A stretch of DNA of 64,000 bases. Origin: Bradyrhizobium zhengyangense (GTDB lineage Bacteria; Pseudomonadota; Alphaproteobacteria; Rhizobiales; Xanthobacteraceae). Each line of letters begins with the position of its first letter. Position 1 is the first letter of the stretch. Shown here piece by piece: positions 1 through 8,978 of the stretch. The DNA lies in contig NZ_JAKLUA010000006.1 of NCBI RefSeq assembly GCF_022012435.1, positions 310,001-374,000 of the forward strand, given 5' to 3'. The notes below the pieces were generated by a model that saw nothing but the letters and a program-made list of their open reading frames with translations, was not told the DNA's origin and made no database searches. Both the position numbers and the translations under genes were made by a program.

Positions 1-489
1 GTGGTGATCGGCGGTGACGGCCAGGTCTCGATCGGCCAGACCGTGATCAAGTCCAATGCCAAAAAGGTCCGGAAACTCGGCAAGGGCGACGTGATTGGTG
101 GCTTTGCCGGTGCCACTGCGGATGCTTTTACCCTGTTTGAGCGGCTGGAGAGCAAGCTCGAGCAATATCCGGGGCAATTGACCCGGGCCGCGGTGGAGCT
201 TGCCAAGGACTGGCGCACCGACCGTTACCTCCGCCGGCTGGAGGCCATGATGATCGTGGCCGACAAGGACGTCTCCCTGGTCCTGACAGGCACCGGCGAC
301 GTGCTCGAGCCCGAGTCGGGCGTGATGGCGATCGGCTCCGGCGGCAATTACGCGCTGGCCGCGGCCCGCGCCCTTGTTGACACCGACAAGGACGCCGAGA
401 CCATCGTCCGCCGCTCCCTCGACATCGCCGCCGACATCTGCGTCTACACCAACCGCAACATCACCATTGAAGCGCTGACGGCCGGCTAA
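1..489 (+). CDS. hslV: ATP-dependent protease subunit HslV (5' end outside window)
   Basis: Peptidase subunit of the two-component HslUV (ClpQY) protease, a cytoplasmic threonine peptidase that forms stacked hexameric rings capped by HslU. The window opens inside the gene at the conserved stretch VVIGGDGQVSIGQTV, which in the family lies shortly after the catalytic N-terminal threonine; about two dozen residues, including that threonine, are therefore missing. The remainder matches the family to its end, with the GSGGNYALAAARAL segment and the C-terminal TNRNITIEAL. The position-1 GTG is an internal valine, not a start. hslU follows one gene later, the usual pairing. Identification is firm; only the N terminus cannot be judged. 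Confidence 0.95.
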   Translation: MVIGGDGQVSIGQTVIKSNAKKVRKLGKGDVIGGFAGATADAFTLFERLESKLEQYPGQLTRAAVELAKDWRTDRYLRRLEAMMIVADKDVSLVLTGTGDVLEPESGVMAIGSGGNYALAAARALVDTDKDAETIVRRSLDIAADICVYTNRNITIEALTAG

Positions 490-492
490 GGG

Positions 493-1113
493 ATGAGTTC
501 GGCTCACAGCGCCAGCCCGCCCCGAACCGCAATACCACCGCTCGCCTTCCTCGGCATCGCGCTGCTGCTGCTGGCGTTGCAGGCCTCGATCCTGTTCGCG
601 ATGGGGCGGGTGCCGATCTGCACCTGCGGCTACGTCAAGCTGTGGCACGGCGTGGTGAACAGCTCGGAGAACTCCCAGCACATCGCCGACTGGTACAGTT
701 TCTCGCACGTGCTGCACGGCTTCCTGTTCTACGGATTGACGTGGCTGTTGTTCGCGCGCCTGCCGTTCCTGTCTCTCTCCTGGCCGGCACGGCTGATCAT
801 CGCGATGCTGATCGAGGGCGCCTGGGAGATCGTCGAGAACTCGCCTTTCATCATCGAGCGCTACCGCGCCGGCACGATCTCGCTGGATTATTACGGCGAC
901 AGCATCGTCAATTCGGTCTCGGACACGCTGTTCATGGTGCTGGGGTTCCTCACCGCGCGCGTGCTGCCTGTAAGCGCAACCGTCGCGCTCGGTCTCGCCT
1001 TCGAGATCATGCTGGCGCTGCACATTCGCGACAATCTGACGCTGAATATCCTGATGCTGATCCATCCGATCGAGGCCGTGAAGCAGTGGCAATCCGGTCC
1101 GCCGATCATCTGA
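493..1113 (+). CDS. DUF2585 / UPF0314 family membrane protein
   Basis: Predicted inner-membrane protein of 206 residues of unknown function. A first hydrophobic helix (about residues 15-35) is followed by a Cys-containing segment (PICTCGYVKLWHG) and several more hydrophobic stretches, with a conserved-looking WEIVENSPFIIERYR motif in the middle. That motif and the SLDYYGDSIVNS segment are what I recall of the UPF0314/DUF2585 family of alphaproteobacteria. It begins three bases after the hslV stop and ends about 50 bases before hslU, so it is probably cotranscribed with the protease genes; whether it has any role in proteolysis is unknown. No good ribosome binding site precedes the ATG at 493, but the next in-frame ATG (601) would delete the first helix. 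Confidence 0.75.
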   Translation: MSSAHSASPPRTAIPPLAFLGIALLLLALQASILFAMGRVPICTCGYVKLWHGVVNSSENSQHIADWYSFSHVLHGFLFYGLTWLLFARLPFLSLSWPARLIIAMLIEGAWEIVENSPFIIERYRAGTISLDYYGDSIVNSVSDTLFMVLGFLTARVLPVSATVALGLAFEIMLALHIRDNLTLNILMLIHPIEAVKQWQSGPPII

Positions 1114-1165
1114 TGACCTAAAAAGCGGCTTGTCCCCGCCGGTTTCCAATCCTAGCTAAGGTGCC

Positions 1166-2470
1166 ATGACAGACTTCTCTCCCCGCGAAATCGTATCCGA
1201 ACTCGACCGTTTCATCGTCGGCCAGGGTGACGCCAAGCGCGCCGTCTCGATCGCGCTGCGCAACCGCTGGCGCCGGCAGCAGCTCACGGGCTCGCTGCGC
1301 GAAGAGGTGCTGCCCAAGAACATCCTGATGATCGGACCCACCGGCGTCGGCAAAACGGAAATCGCGCGGCGATTGGCAAAACTAGCCAACGCGCCGTTCC
1401 TGAAGGTGGAAGCCACGAAATTCACCGAGGTCGGCTATGTCGGCCGCGACGTCGAGCAGATCGTGCGCGACCTCGTCGAGGTCGCGATCGCCCAGGTGCG
1501 CGAACGCAAGCGCAAGGACGTGCAGGCGCGGGCCCAACTCGCTGCCGAGGAGCGCGTGCTCGATGCGCTGGTCGGCGCCAATGCGAGCTCGGCAACGCGC
1601 GAATCCTTCCGCAAGAAGCTGCGCGCCGGCGAACTGAACGACAAGGAAATCGAGATCGAGACCCAGTCCTCAGGCTCCGGCATGCCGATGTTCGAGATTC
1701 CGGGCATGCCGGGCGCACAGATGGGCGCCATCTCGATCGGCGACATCTTCGGCAAGCTGGGCGGCCGCAGCAAGACGCGGCGGCTGACTGTCGAGGGCTC
1801 GCACGAGATCCTCGTCAACGAGGAATCGGACAAGCTGCTGGACACCGATCAGCTGACGTTGGAGGCGATCAGCGCGGTCGAGAACAATGGCATCGTCTTC
1901 CTCGACGAGATCGACAAGATCTGCGCCCGCGAAGGCCGCGCCGCCGGCGACGTCTCGCGCGAGGGCGTGCAGCGCGACCTGTTGCCGCTGATCGAGGGCA
2001 CTACGGTCTCGACCAAGCATGGCGCGGTCAAGACCGACCACATCCTGTTCATAGCCTCGGGCGCCTTCCATGTCGCAAAGCCGTCCGACCTGCTGCCGGA
2101 ATTGCAGGGCCGCCTGCCAATCCGCGTCGAATTGCAGGCGCTGACCCGCGACGACATGCGCCGCATCCTGACCGAACCCGAGGCCTCGCTGATCAAGCAA
2201 TATGTCGCCTTGATGCAGACCGAGGGCGTGACCCTCGACATCACCGACAGCGCCATCGACGCGCTTGCCGACGTCGCGGTCGCCGTCAACTCGACGGTCG
2301 AGAATATCGGCGCGCGCAGGCTCCAGACCGTCATGGAGCGGGTGCTGGACGAGATCTCCTTCACCGCCCCCGACCGCAACGGCGAGACCGTCCGGGTCGA
2401 TGCCGATTTCGTGCAGAAACACGTCGGCGACCTCGCCAAGAACGCCGATCTGAGCCGGTTCATTTTGTAA
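1166..2470 (+). CDS. hslU: HslU ATPase subunit of HslUV protease
   Basis: AAA+ unfoldase that binds HslV and feeds substrates into it with ATP hydrolysis. The 434-residue length is normal for the family. Walker A (GPTGVGKT) sits at residues 57-64, Walker B (FLDEID) near residue 245, and the C terminus ends in the family's docking tail (NADLSRFIL), which inserts between HslV subunits. The insertion (I) domain between the Walker motifs is present, including a Met/Gly/Pro-rich stretch. An AAGGTG ribosome binding site lies just upstream of the ATG. The gene is followed by a dispersed palindromic repeat rather than another family member, so the operon probably ends here. Confidence 0.97.
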   Translation: MTDFSPREIVSELDRFIVGQGDAKRAVSIALRNRWRRQQLTGSLREEVLPKNILMIGPTGVGKTEIARRLAKLANAPFLKVEATKFTEVGYVGRDVEQIVRDLVEVAIAQVRERKRKDVQARAQLAAEERVLDALVGANASSATRESFRKKLRAGELNDKEIEIETQSSGSGMPMFEIPGMPGAQMGAISIGDIFGKLGGRSKTRRLTVEGSHEILVNEESDKLLDTDQLTLEAISAVENNGIVFLDEIDKICAREGRAAGDVSREGVQRDLLPLIEGTTVSTKHGAVKTDHILFIASGAFHVAKPSDLLPELQGRLPIRVELQALTRDDMRRILTEPEASLIKQYVALMQTEGVTLDITDSAIDALADVAVAVNSTVENIGARRLQTVMERVLDEISFTAPDRNGETVRVDADFVQKHVGDLAKNADLSRFIL

Positions 2471-2495
2471 TTCCGGCAAGCCCGCGCTATTCATT

Positions 2496-2640
2496 CCGGC
2501 GTTGTCCCGGCCTGGTGCGCAATTGCGCACGGGGGCCGGGACCCATACTCACCGGCAGTCCTTGTTGGAAATGATAGCGGCCCTAGCGTTGGCTCAACAC
2601 GACCTTTCGTGGTTATGGGTCCCGGCCTTCGCCGGGACGA
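2496..2640. repeat. Dispersed palindromic repeat, family D copy 1
   Basis: Composite inverted repeat between hslU and the next gene. GGCCGGGACCCATA (2534-2547) pairs perfectly with TATGGGTCCCGGCC (2614-2627), a GTGCGCAATTGCGCAC palindrome lies on the left, and a small hairpin CCCGGC-CTTC-GCCGGG sits at 2621-2636. A diverged copy with the same architecture occurs at 55334-55450. This looks like a mobile non-coding repeat (MITE or REP-like) rather than a gene. Confidence 0.7.
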
Positions 2641-2670
2641 CGGCGGAGCTTTGTGCGCATCGAGTGCCAC

Positions 2671-3795
2671 ATGCTCGCTGACATCAAGAAAAACCCCTGG
2701 CGCATCCTGCTCGCGATCAACGCGGCTGTCATCGTCGGCGTCTTCATTCACAAGGTGAAGCTGCCGCCTTACGTCCCCTACATCCACCTCCTCGTCGACT
2801 ACCATTTCGGCTTCATCAAGCGCGCCCTGATCGGGGCGATCGTTGCGCTGTTCACCGACAAGGTGCCGGTGTGGCTGGTGTTCGCGATATCAGGAACGGC
2901 GTGGCTGGTGACGCTGGCACTGTTCGTGCGGCTGTTTCAGAAAACCTTCGGCTTCAGCGCGAAGACGCTGCCGCTGTTCGTCTTCATCGCGGGCTCGCCG
3001 TATTTCCTGAAGAATTTCATGCACACGCTCGGCCATTTCGACATCTATGGCTGCCTCTTCGCGCTGATCCTGCTGCTGATGCCGGCGGGCTCATTGCTGT
3101 TCGTGGCGACGGCCGCGCTGTTCTCGATCCTTCTCGTGCTGATCCACCACATTCATCTCTTGATGTATGTGCCGACGATCATCACCATCGTCGTCATCAG
3201 GCATTATCTGACGCACGGCATCACCAGAACCAATGTCGCCTTTGGCCTCGTGGCATTGCTCTGCGTCAGCGCGCTGTTCTTCGCCGCGCAATTCCTCGGG
3301 ACCATGCCGATCCCGCAGGCTGATTTCTTCGCCTATCTCAAAACCCGGATGGCCGATCCGTCACGCGAGGACCTGCTACAATTCGCCTACATCTGGTATC
3401 AGCCGCTCTCGAAGGAAATCTCCGACACCTGGGCCTGGCTGCCGCACAACAGCCTCGGCCTTCCCGTGTTCGCACTGCTGCTCTGGCTGCACACGCCGGT
3501 GTGGCGCTATTTCGCCGACCTGATCCGCGCACTCGCGAGCGACCTCCACCGCCAGCTCGTGATCGCGGCCCTGATCGGCGTCAGCCTCGCCTATCTCGTG
3601 ATGTTCGCGATGGTGTTCGACTATTCGCGCTGGATGTCGAGCTGGGCGGTCTGCATGTTCCTGATCCTGCACGCCGTGAAGATGCTGCCGGCGAAGCACG
3701 AGACGCCGCTGATTCCGGCGGAGGACAAGAAGACAAACATCTTCGGCCTGATCATCACGCTGATCCCGCGCGTCGGGATCGTCCGGCCCTTCTAA
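2671..3795 (+). CDS. Polytopic membrane protein, function unknown
   Basis: A 374-residue integral membrane protein with roughly eight to ten hydrophobic segments spread over its length and short charged loops. I do not recognise the family with certainty. The segment HLLVDYHFGFIKRALIG near the N terminus resembles a motif (DY-FGF-KR-L-G) that I associate with uncharacterised, possibly glycan-related, membrane proteins, but this is a weak impression. No catalytic motif is evident. The start at ATG 2671 gives a positively charged N terminus before the first helix; a GTG at 2653 with a GGAG eight bases upstream is an alternative. The stop overlaps the convergent smr gene by four bases. It could be a lipid-linked-sugar or polymer enzyme; that is speculation. 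Confidence 0.6.
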   Translation: MLADIKKNPWRILLAINAAVIVGVFIHKVKLPPYVPYIHLLVDYHFGFIKRALIGAIVALFTDKVPVWLVFAISGTAWLVTLALFVRLFQKTFGFSAKTLPLFVFIAGSPYFLKNFMHTLGHFDIYGCLFALILLLMPAGSLLFVATAALFSILLVLIHHIHLLMYVPTIITIVVIRHYLTHGITRTNVAFGLVALLCVSALFFAAQFLGTMPIPQADFFAYLKTRMADPSREDLLQFAYIWYQPLSKEISDTWAWLPHNSLGLPVFALLLWLHTPVWRYFADLIRALASDLHRQLVIAALIGVSLAYLVMFAMVFDYSRWMSSWAVCMFLILHAVKMLPAKHETPLIPAEDKKTNIFGLIITLIPRVGIVRPF

Positions 3796-4382
3796 TATCT
3801 CGCCCGCCTGATCCGCACATACAGCGCGCCCTCGCCGCCATGGCCGATGCCGGCTTCCTCAAATCCGACCACAAAGGCGCGGAATTCCGGCAGGCTCAGC
3901 CATTCCGGCACCTGGCGGCGAAGCACGCCGCTCTCGCCGCCGCTGCGGCCCTTGCCGGTGATGACGAGCACGAAAGTCAGGCCATCGTGATGGGCGCGAT
4001 GCAGGAAGCCGCTCAGCGCGCGGTGGGCGCGCATCTGGGTCATGCCATGCAGATCAAGCCGCGCCTCGATCTCGCTGCGACCGCGCGACAGTTTTGTGCG
4101 TTCGCGCTTGCCGAGCGGGGCGAGCGGCGGCATCGATGGTTTCGGCGGCCGCGGGGCCGGGGCCGCAGCCAGGGGTCGCGGCGACGACGCTTGCCTGGCG
4201 ACGGGCGCTGCCGGCGAGAGCTCGGCACGCGGCGCGGCGTGCGGCTTGGTCGCACGGTGCTTCCGCAGCGGCTTGACCTGCTTTGCAACGAGATCCCACA
4301 GCTCGCGATCTTCTTCGCTTAAGCCACGACGGCGCGGCGAAGGACGCGGATCCAGCACGGGCGGACGGGACGATCGCTTCAT
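3792..4382 (-). CDS. Smr domain protein
   Basis: A 196-residue protein with a C-terminal Smr (small MutS-related) domain, a fold with nuclease or nucleic-acid-nicking activity in studied members. The two signature motifs are visible: LDLHGMT near residue 112 and VITGKG near 140. The N-terminal half is rich in Ala, Pro and basic residues and is probably disordered. Its start overlaps the end of mltA by four bases, so the two are translationally coupled, in the order tim44-mltA-smr known from related bacteria. No MutS ATPase domain is present, so this is a stand-alone Smr protein; its substrate is unknown. Confidence 0.88.
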   Translation of the reverse strand: MKRSSRPPVLDPRPSPRRRGLSEEDRELWDLVAKQVKPLRKHRATKPHAAPRAELSPAAPVARQASSPRPLAAAPAPRPPKPSMPPLAPLGKRERTKLSRGRSEIEARLDLHGMTQMRAHRALSGFLHRAHHDGLTFVLVITGKGRSGGESGVLRRQVPEWLSLPEFRAFVVGFEEAGIGHGGEGALYVRIRRARY

Positions 4383-5914
4383 TGCTGGTGGGAACGGTTT
4401 TTCATGTGCCTGCGCGGTTCGCGGACCGGTTCTATCACAGGACGCGGCGCCGGAAGCGGCACCGGGTTCGCAACGGCAACAGTCTCGTCCTTGCCTGACG
4501 TTGCGGCTGATGCGACCGGCTTCGCTGCCGGCGGCTGCGGAAACAGCCTTGCGATCTTCTCCGACGGCCGCGGATCCGGCACCGGCAGCCTGGCCGCGCG
4601 CATGGCGGGATCGAGGCTCTTCGGCACCAGCATCACGAAATGCATGGGGTGGCGCAGCCGGCCCGAGACACGGCCGGCATCAGCCCCCGCACCAAAATAA
4701 AGATCCGCGCGGGCCGGCCCGATGATGGCGGAGCCGGTATCCTGCGCAATCATCAAACGATGGAACGGCGTCTTGGCGCGATCGGACTCGATCGGCAGCT
4801 CGCCTTCGATGAAGAACGGCGTGCCGTAGACATGCAGCGATTTGTCGACCGCGATCGAGCGGCCGGCGGTCAGCGGGATGCCTTGCGCACCGACAGCCTC
4901 GTCCTTGTCGGACAGATTGACCTCGTGGAAGAAGATGTAGGAGCGGTTCTGCCGCCGCAGTTCCTTGGCGCCGTCAGGGTTTTGCGCCATCCACTCCCTG
5001 ATCTTCTGCATCGACATCTCCTCCTTTGGAATGATGCCGCGCTCGATCAGGATGCGCCCGACCGCCGTGTAGGGATAGCCGTTATAGGAATCGTAATTGA
5101 GCCTGATGGTCGCGCCGTCGTCGAACTTGATCCGCGCCGAACCCTGGATCTGGGCGAACAAGAGATCCGTCGGATCCTTCAGCCAGGCGATCTCCAGCCC
5201 GCGGCCGGCGATCTTGCCGTCCTCGATCTCGCCGCGATCATAGTAGGGCACGAGCTTGCGGCGGCCGATCTTGCGGTAAACCGGCCCCTTGTTGGGCAGG
5301 CTGACGGAGGCCTGATTGAAGCCGCGCACGAACAGGTTCGAGGGGCGGCGATAGACCGGCACGTTGTAGATTTCGGTCTGCGTGCGCGATCCGTCCAACA
5401 CCGGCTCGTAATAGCCGGTGACGAAGCCATCGGGCTCGCCGAGGCGTGAGATGCGCAGCGGCGAAAAGTTTTCTTCGAAGAAAGTCTTTGCACTGGCATC
5501 GTCGGTCGGCTCGCGCGACTTGGCGGCGCGGCAAGGTTCGCTCAGCGAGCTGCCCAAGGCCTTTTGTTCAAGAGCCTTGGGTTCAGAAGCGCCGGTCTGC
5601 GCATTGATCGAGCGGCAGCTGGCACGAAACGTCTTGTAGGCGGCAAGATGATCGTCGTCGCTCCAGCCCTTCACGTCGACCCACGCCAGCGGCAGATATT
5701 GCGCGCCTGGAATTTCGAACGGAAGCGGGAGCTGGGGATAGGGCAGCGCACGCGGCGGGACCGCGGCGACTTCGGGGGCGTGATGATGATGGCTGCGGTA
5801 GTGACGCCGGGCAGCCTCGGCGCCAAGCGAAAACGAAGCCAGCACGACGAGACCTGCGCAAATCGCCGTCGCGCTGTTCTTCAGAAAGATCTTAATTCGC
5901 GCTTCCGGTGCCAA
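4379..5914 (-). CDS. mltA: Membrane-bound lytic murein transglycosylase A
   Basis: Periplasmic peptidoglycan lytic transglycosylase that cleaves the MurNAc-GlcNAc bond to a 1,6-anhydro product. Residues 1-34 form a signal peptide with an AEA cleavage site. The MltA core (FFEENFSPLRI, GFVTGYYEPVLDGS, LVPYYDRGEIEDG) is followed near residue 390 by the 3D domain, DTGSAIIGPARADLYFG, which carries the catalytic aspartates. The C-terminal 70 residues are Pro/Ala/Arg-rich and look disordered, an extension beyond the E. coli enzyme. I see no lipobox at the signal peptide, so unlike E. coli MltA it may be soluble or held otherwise. It overlaps tim44 by 23 bases and smr by four, indicating one transcript. 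Confidence 0.92.
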   Translation of the reverse strand: MAPEARIKIFLKNSATAICAGLVVLASFSLGAEAARRHYRSHHHHAPEVAAVPPRALPYPQLPLPFEIPGAQYLPLAWVDVKGWSDDDHLAAYKTFRASCRSINAQTGASEPKALEQKALGSSLSEPCRAAKSREPTDDASAKTFFEENFSPLRISRLGEPDGFVTGYYEPVLDGSRTQTEIYNVPVYRRPSNLFVRGFNQASVSLPNKGPVYRKIGRRKLVPYYDRGEIEDGKIAGRGLEIAWLKDPTDLLFAQIQGSARIKFDDGATIRLNYDSYNGYPYTAVGRILIERGIIPKEEMSMQKIREWMAQNPDGAKELRRQNRSYIFFHEVNLSDKDEAVGAQGIPLTAGRSIAVDKSLHVYGTPFFIEGELPIESDRAKTPFHRLMIAQDTGSAIIGPARADLYFGAGADAGRVSGRLRHPMHFVMLVPKSLDPAMRAARLPVPDPRPSEKIARLFPQPPAAKPVASAATSGKDETVAVANPVPLPAPRPVIEPVREPRRHMKNRSHQQ

Positions 5915-6596
5915 CCAACTTCCAGTTCGGATCGCGAGAGGTGGTGTCGCGGGCGAAAGTCCAGATGTCAGTGATGTCGGCGACCTTGTCAGCGTTGCCG
6001 TCGACGATATTGCCGGCCTTGTCGCGGGTGACCGAGATCATTTGCGAGACGAAACGCACGGTGAGCTGCGCCGTACGGTCGCGCAATTCGGCGCCGACGA
6101 GTTCGGCCTTGTCGATCGAGACGAAGCGCGTCTCGGTCTTCTGATCGTTCTTCTCGCGGTCCTTGATCGCGGTGTCGAAGCTTTCATAGACCTCCGACGA
6201 GAGAAGGTCGCGCAGCGAGCGGCGATCGCCGTTGGCAAAGGCGAGCACGATCATCTCATAAGCGCCGCGTGCGCCGGAGAGGAAATGGCGCGGGTCGAAG
6301 GTGGAATCCCGCTCGACGATGGCGTCGAGACCCTGGGCCAGTGCGGTGCCCGGCTCGGTCAGACCCTTCCAGCGGTCAGACGGCGGAGTCGGCTCGGCGG
6401 TCGGCGCCAGCGGAGCTTGATCGATCACCTTGCCCGGCATGGTCACGACGTTCTTGTCCGGGGCACCACCCAGCGCATTGCGGGCGGTGCGATCGAACGG
6501 CGGGCGCTCGTTGCCCGTCCGCTGCCCCAGCACGCTACGCAGCCGCAGGAAAATAAAGACCGCCAGCGCAAGGAAGATGATGGTGTAGATGTCCAC
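5892..6596 (-). CDS. Tim44-like domain membrane protein
   Basis: Alphaproteobacterial relative of the mitochondrial import factor Tim44. A single transmembrane helix (DIYTIIFLALAVFIFLRLRSVL) opens the protein, followed by a flexible Pro/Thr-rich linker and a C-terminal Tim44 domain (about residues 90-230) with FLSGARGAYEMIVLAFANGDRRSL. I place the start at the GTG at 6596, which reads MDIYTI; the longer frame back to 6656 would add a basic leader ahead of the helix and does not fit the family. First gene of the tim44-mltA-smr group; a role in protein handling at the inner membrane is inferred from homology only. Confidence 0.85.
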   Translation of the reverse strand: MDIYTIIFLALAVFIFLRLRSVLGQRTGNERPPFDRTARNALGGAPDKNVVTMPGKVIDQAPLAPTAEPTPPSDRWKGLTEPGTALAQGLDAIVERDSTFDPRHFLSGARGAYEMIVLAFANGDRRSLRDLLSSEVYESFDTAIKDREKNDQKTETRFVSIDKAELVGAELRDRTAQLTVRFVSQMISVTRDKAGNIVDGNADKVADITDIWTFARDTTSRDPNWKLVGTGSAN

Positions 6597-7006
6597 GTCG
6601 TATCGCTTTCTGGTCTTTACCCGGCTCTTCTTTGGGATCGCTGCCGGGAAAATCAATCCGGCCAGTAGACCGTTCCATACCGGAACGGCAAGATGACATC
6701 ACCATTTTTGGCCCGCGCGTCTCGTCCGCGGGATGTAGGCACGAAATCTGGCCCGGCCAATGGCGCCTTTTGGCACAGTGGCAAGTGTAGCGCGTTTTAT
6801 GCTTAAGGGGAAACCCGATCGTGGGCGGAAATCGCGCATCTTCAAGCGTTTAACGTGCGATTTGGTGTCCGGACCGGGTCAAACGTCACAGTTGTGAGCG
6901 GAGCCATGATCGGCGCTCCGGGGCCGTTCGTCCTTGTGGAATGAGGCGGCCCTATGTTAGCCAACCGCCGCGAAATTCAGCCCCAATCGGGTAAGGAGAG
7001 ACTTTG
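6597..7006. other. Divergent intergenic region, tim44 / secB
   Basis: About 410 bases between two divergently transcribed genes. I see no convincing coding frame, RNA gene or repeat. It must hold the promoters for tim44-mltA-smr and for secB; GGAG/AAGGAG-type ribosome binding sequence (AAGGAGA) lies just before the secB ATG at 7007. No palindromic operator stands out. Confidence 0.5.
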
Positions 7007-7492
7007 ATGACCAACGGTAACGGCACCCCTCCCGAGGCGGCCCAGGCTCCCCAGCTCAATGTGCTGGCGCAATATACCAAGGACCTGTCGTTCGAAAATC
7101 CGAACGCGCCGAGCTCGCTCCAGCAGCAGAGCCAGCCGCCCCAGATCAACATCCAGATCAATGTCAGCGCCAACAACCTCAGCGAGACCGAGTTCGAGGT
7201 GACGCTGTCGGTCGAAGGCAAGGCCGAGACCTCCGGCAAGGTGATGTTCTCGTTCGAGCTGGCCTATGCCGGCGTGTTCCGCATCGCCAATGTGCCGAAG
7301 GAGAATTTGCACCCGCTGGTCATGATCGAATGCCCGCGGCTGCTGTTCCCGTTCGCCCGCGAGATCATCGCAACCGCCGTGCGCGACGGCGGGTTCCCGC
7401 CGCTGATGCTGGACCCGGTCGACTTCGTCGGTCTCTATCGCCAGAACATGGAGCGGCAGATGGCCGCCCAGGGCCAGGCCGGTCAGGCCTGA
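7007..7492 (+). CDS. secB: Protein-export chaperone SecB
   Basis: Cytoplasmic tetrameric chaperone that keeps preproteins unfolded and hands them to SecA. The 161-residue length, the beta-rich core (EFEVTLSVEGKAETSGKVMFSFELAYAGVFRI) and the C-terminal LDPVDFVGLYRQNM are family features. The N-terminal 35 residues are Asn/Gln/Pro-rich and probably flexible. The ATG at 7007 is preceded by AAGGAGA at good spacing. Next to dnaQ-coaE-maf, as in other alphaproteobacteria near the origin, but on the opposite strand. Confidence 0.96.
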   Translation: MTNGNGTPPEAAQAPQLNVLAQYTKDLSFENPNAPSSLQQQSQPPQINIQINVSANNLSETEFEVTLSVEGKAETSGKVMFSFELAYAGVFRIANVPKENLHPLVMIECPRLLFPFAREIIATAVRDGGFPPLMLDPVDFVGLYRQNMERQMAAQGQAGQA

Positions 7493-7497
7493 TCTGC

Positions 7498-7555
7498 TAG
7501 AGCATGATCCGGAAAAGTGTGAAGCGGTTTTCCGAAAAGACCATGCTCAAACGTA
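7498..7555. repeat. Dispersed repeat, family C copy 1
   Basis: Begins TAGAGCATGATCCGGAAAAG and continues through GTGTGAAGCGGTTTTCCG just after the secB stop. A second, inverted copy with the same ends lies at 39977-40055. The GAGCATGATC...GACCATGCTC ends form an inverted repeat. It is non-coding and lies between the convergent secB and dnaQ genes, where it may also serve as a transcription end. Confidence 0.7.
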
Positions 7556-7597
7556 GAGCTTAAGCGCGATGACGATTCAACCAAATCTCGTCGCGCT

Positions 7598-8314
7598 TTA
7601 GCCAGCCGGAGAGGCGACTGGAGCGGCGAGATATTCGTTCCAGATCGCCTTTTCGCCCATCGTTGCGATGAAGGCCCGATGGGCCTCCCGTTCGGCATCC
7701 GACAGCCGCGGAGCAAGGGCTACCTGCCGCTGCCGCCGCGGCGCATCGCCGGCGGAATTGACGCGAATTTCCTGGGTCTCCGACGCGAGAAGCAGCTGCG
7801 ACTGCCGCGCCCCGACCAGATCGACATAAACCTCAGCCAGAAGTTCGGAGTCGAGCAACGCGCCGTGCTTGGTGCGGTGTGAATTGTCGATCGAATAGCG
7901 CGAGCAGAGATCGTCGAGCCGGTTCGACACGCCAGGATGTTTGCGCCGCGCCAGCAGCAGCGTATCGACCAGCCGCTCACGCGGAATCGGCTCGCGCTTA
8001 ATCCGATCAAGCTCGGCATTGATAAAGCTGATGTCGAACGAGGCGTTGTGGATCACCAGCGGTGCATCGCCGATGAATTCCAGAAACTCCTCCGCCACCT
8101 CGTGGAACAACGGCTTGGTCGAGAGAAACTCGGCCGACAGCCCGTGCACAGCGAAGGCTTCCGCCGGCATGTCCCGCTCGGGGTTGATATAGACGTGATA
8201 GGTCTGACCCGTCGGCATGCGATTGAAGATCTCGACGCAGCCGATTTCGACCAGACGATCGCCCCGCAGGGGATCGAGGCCAGTGGTTTCGGTATCGAGA
8301 ACGATTTCGCGCAT
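7598..8314 (-). CDS. dnaQ: DNA polymerase III epsilon subunit (3'-5' exonuclease)
   Basis: Proofreading exonuclease of the replicative polymerase. The DEDDh motifs are in place: Exo I DTETTGLDP at residues 7-15, Exo II around HNASFDISFIN near 95, and Exo III HGALLDSELLAEVY near 155. The 238-residue length fits the alphaproteobacterial form, with the C-terminal tail expected to contact the alpha subunit. The gene follows coaE on the same strand with a 41-base gap and is the last member of the ppsR-maf-coaE-dnaQ run. Confidence 0.95.
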   Translation of the reverse strand: MREIVLDTETTGLDPLRGDRLVEIGCVEIFNRMPTGQTYHVYINPERDMPAEAFAVHGLSAEFLSTKPLFHEVAEEFLEFIGDAPLVIHNASFDISFINAELDRIKREPIPRERLVDTLLLARRKHPGVSNRLDDLCSRYSIDNSHRTKHGALLDSELLAEVYVDLVGARQSQLLLASETQEIRVNSAGDAPRRQRQVALAPRLSDAEREAHRAFIATMGEKAIWNEYLAAPVASPAG

Positions 8315-8355
8315 GATTTCGAGGTGCCGTGCAGGAAGCCGTGGAAGTCGGCGAA

Positions 8356-8955
8356 TCAGGCCCGCCGCTGCGGCATCTTAACGACCTCGGCCAGGATGTG
8401 GGTGATTTGCGCGCGCACAGGCTCGAGTCCGTGCGAGGTATCCACGACGAAATCCGCCCGCTTGCGCTTTTCGGCATCGGGCATCTGCTTGGCAATGATG
8501 GCCTCTAACTTGGCCTCGTCCATGGTTCCCCGCGCCAGCACGCGCTCGCGCTGTATCTCGGGCGAGGTCGAGACCACGACGACGGCGTCGACCCGCTTCT
8601 CGCCACCAGTTTCGAACAGCAGCGGGATATCGAGAACCACGACCGGCGCCTTGGCGGCTTCCGCGTCCGCAAAGAACTTTTGCCTGGAAGCACCGAGCAT
8701 CGGATGGACGATCTGCTCGAGCTGATTGATCGCGGCGGGATCATGCACCACACGGGCCGACAGTTTGGGCCGGTCGACCTTGCCATTGGCGGTGGTGCCG
8801 GGGAAGGCGGCCTCGATCGCCGGCGCTGCCTCGCCTTCGTAGAGCTGATGGACGGCCGCATCGGCGTCGTAGACGGGCACACCCGCCTCTGCGAACAATT
8901 TCGCAGTGGTGGATTTGCCCATCCCGATCGAGCCGGTCAATCCGAGGATTCGCAT
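8356..8955 (-). CDS. coaE: Dephospho-CoA kinase
   Basis: Catalyses the last step of coenzyme A synthesis, phosphorylation of dephospho-CoA at the 3' hydroxyl. The P-loop GLTGSIGMGKST lies at the very N terminus (residues 4-15), followed by the typical GVPVYDADAAVHQLY and the RV-DPAAI region. I choose the ATG at 8955 because the family starts directly with MRILGLTGSIG. A GTG at 8982 overlaps the maf stop codon (GTGA) and would add nine residues; it could provide translational coupling. About 199 residues, normal length. Confidence 0.93.
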   Translation of the reverse strand: MRILGLTGSIGMGKSTTAKLFAEAGVPVYDADAAVHQLYEGEAAPAIEAAFPGTTANGKVDRPKLSARVVHDPAAINQLEQIVHPMLGASRQKFFADAEAAKAPVVVLDIPLLFETGGEKRVDAVVVVSTSPEIQRERVLARGTMDEAKLEAIIAKQMPDAEKRKRADFVVDTSHGLEPVRAQITHILAEVVKMPQRRA

Positions 8956-8978
8956 CAGCGCGCAGTCATCCTTGCCCG

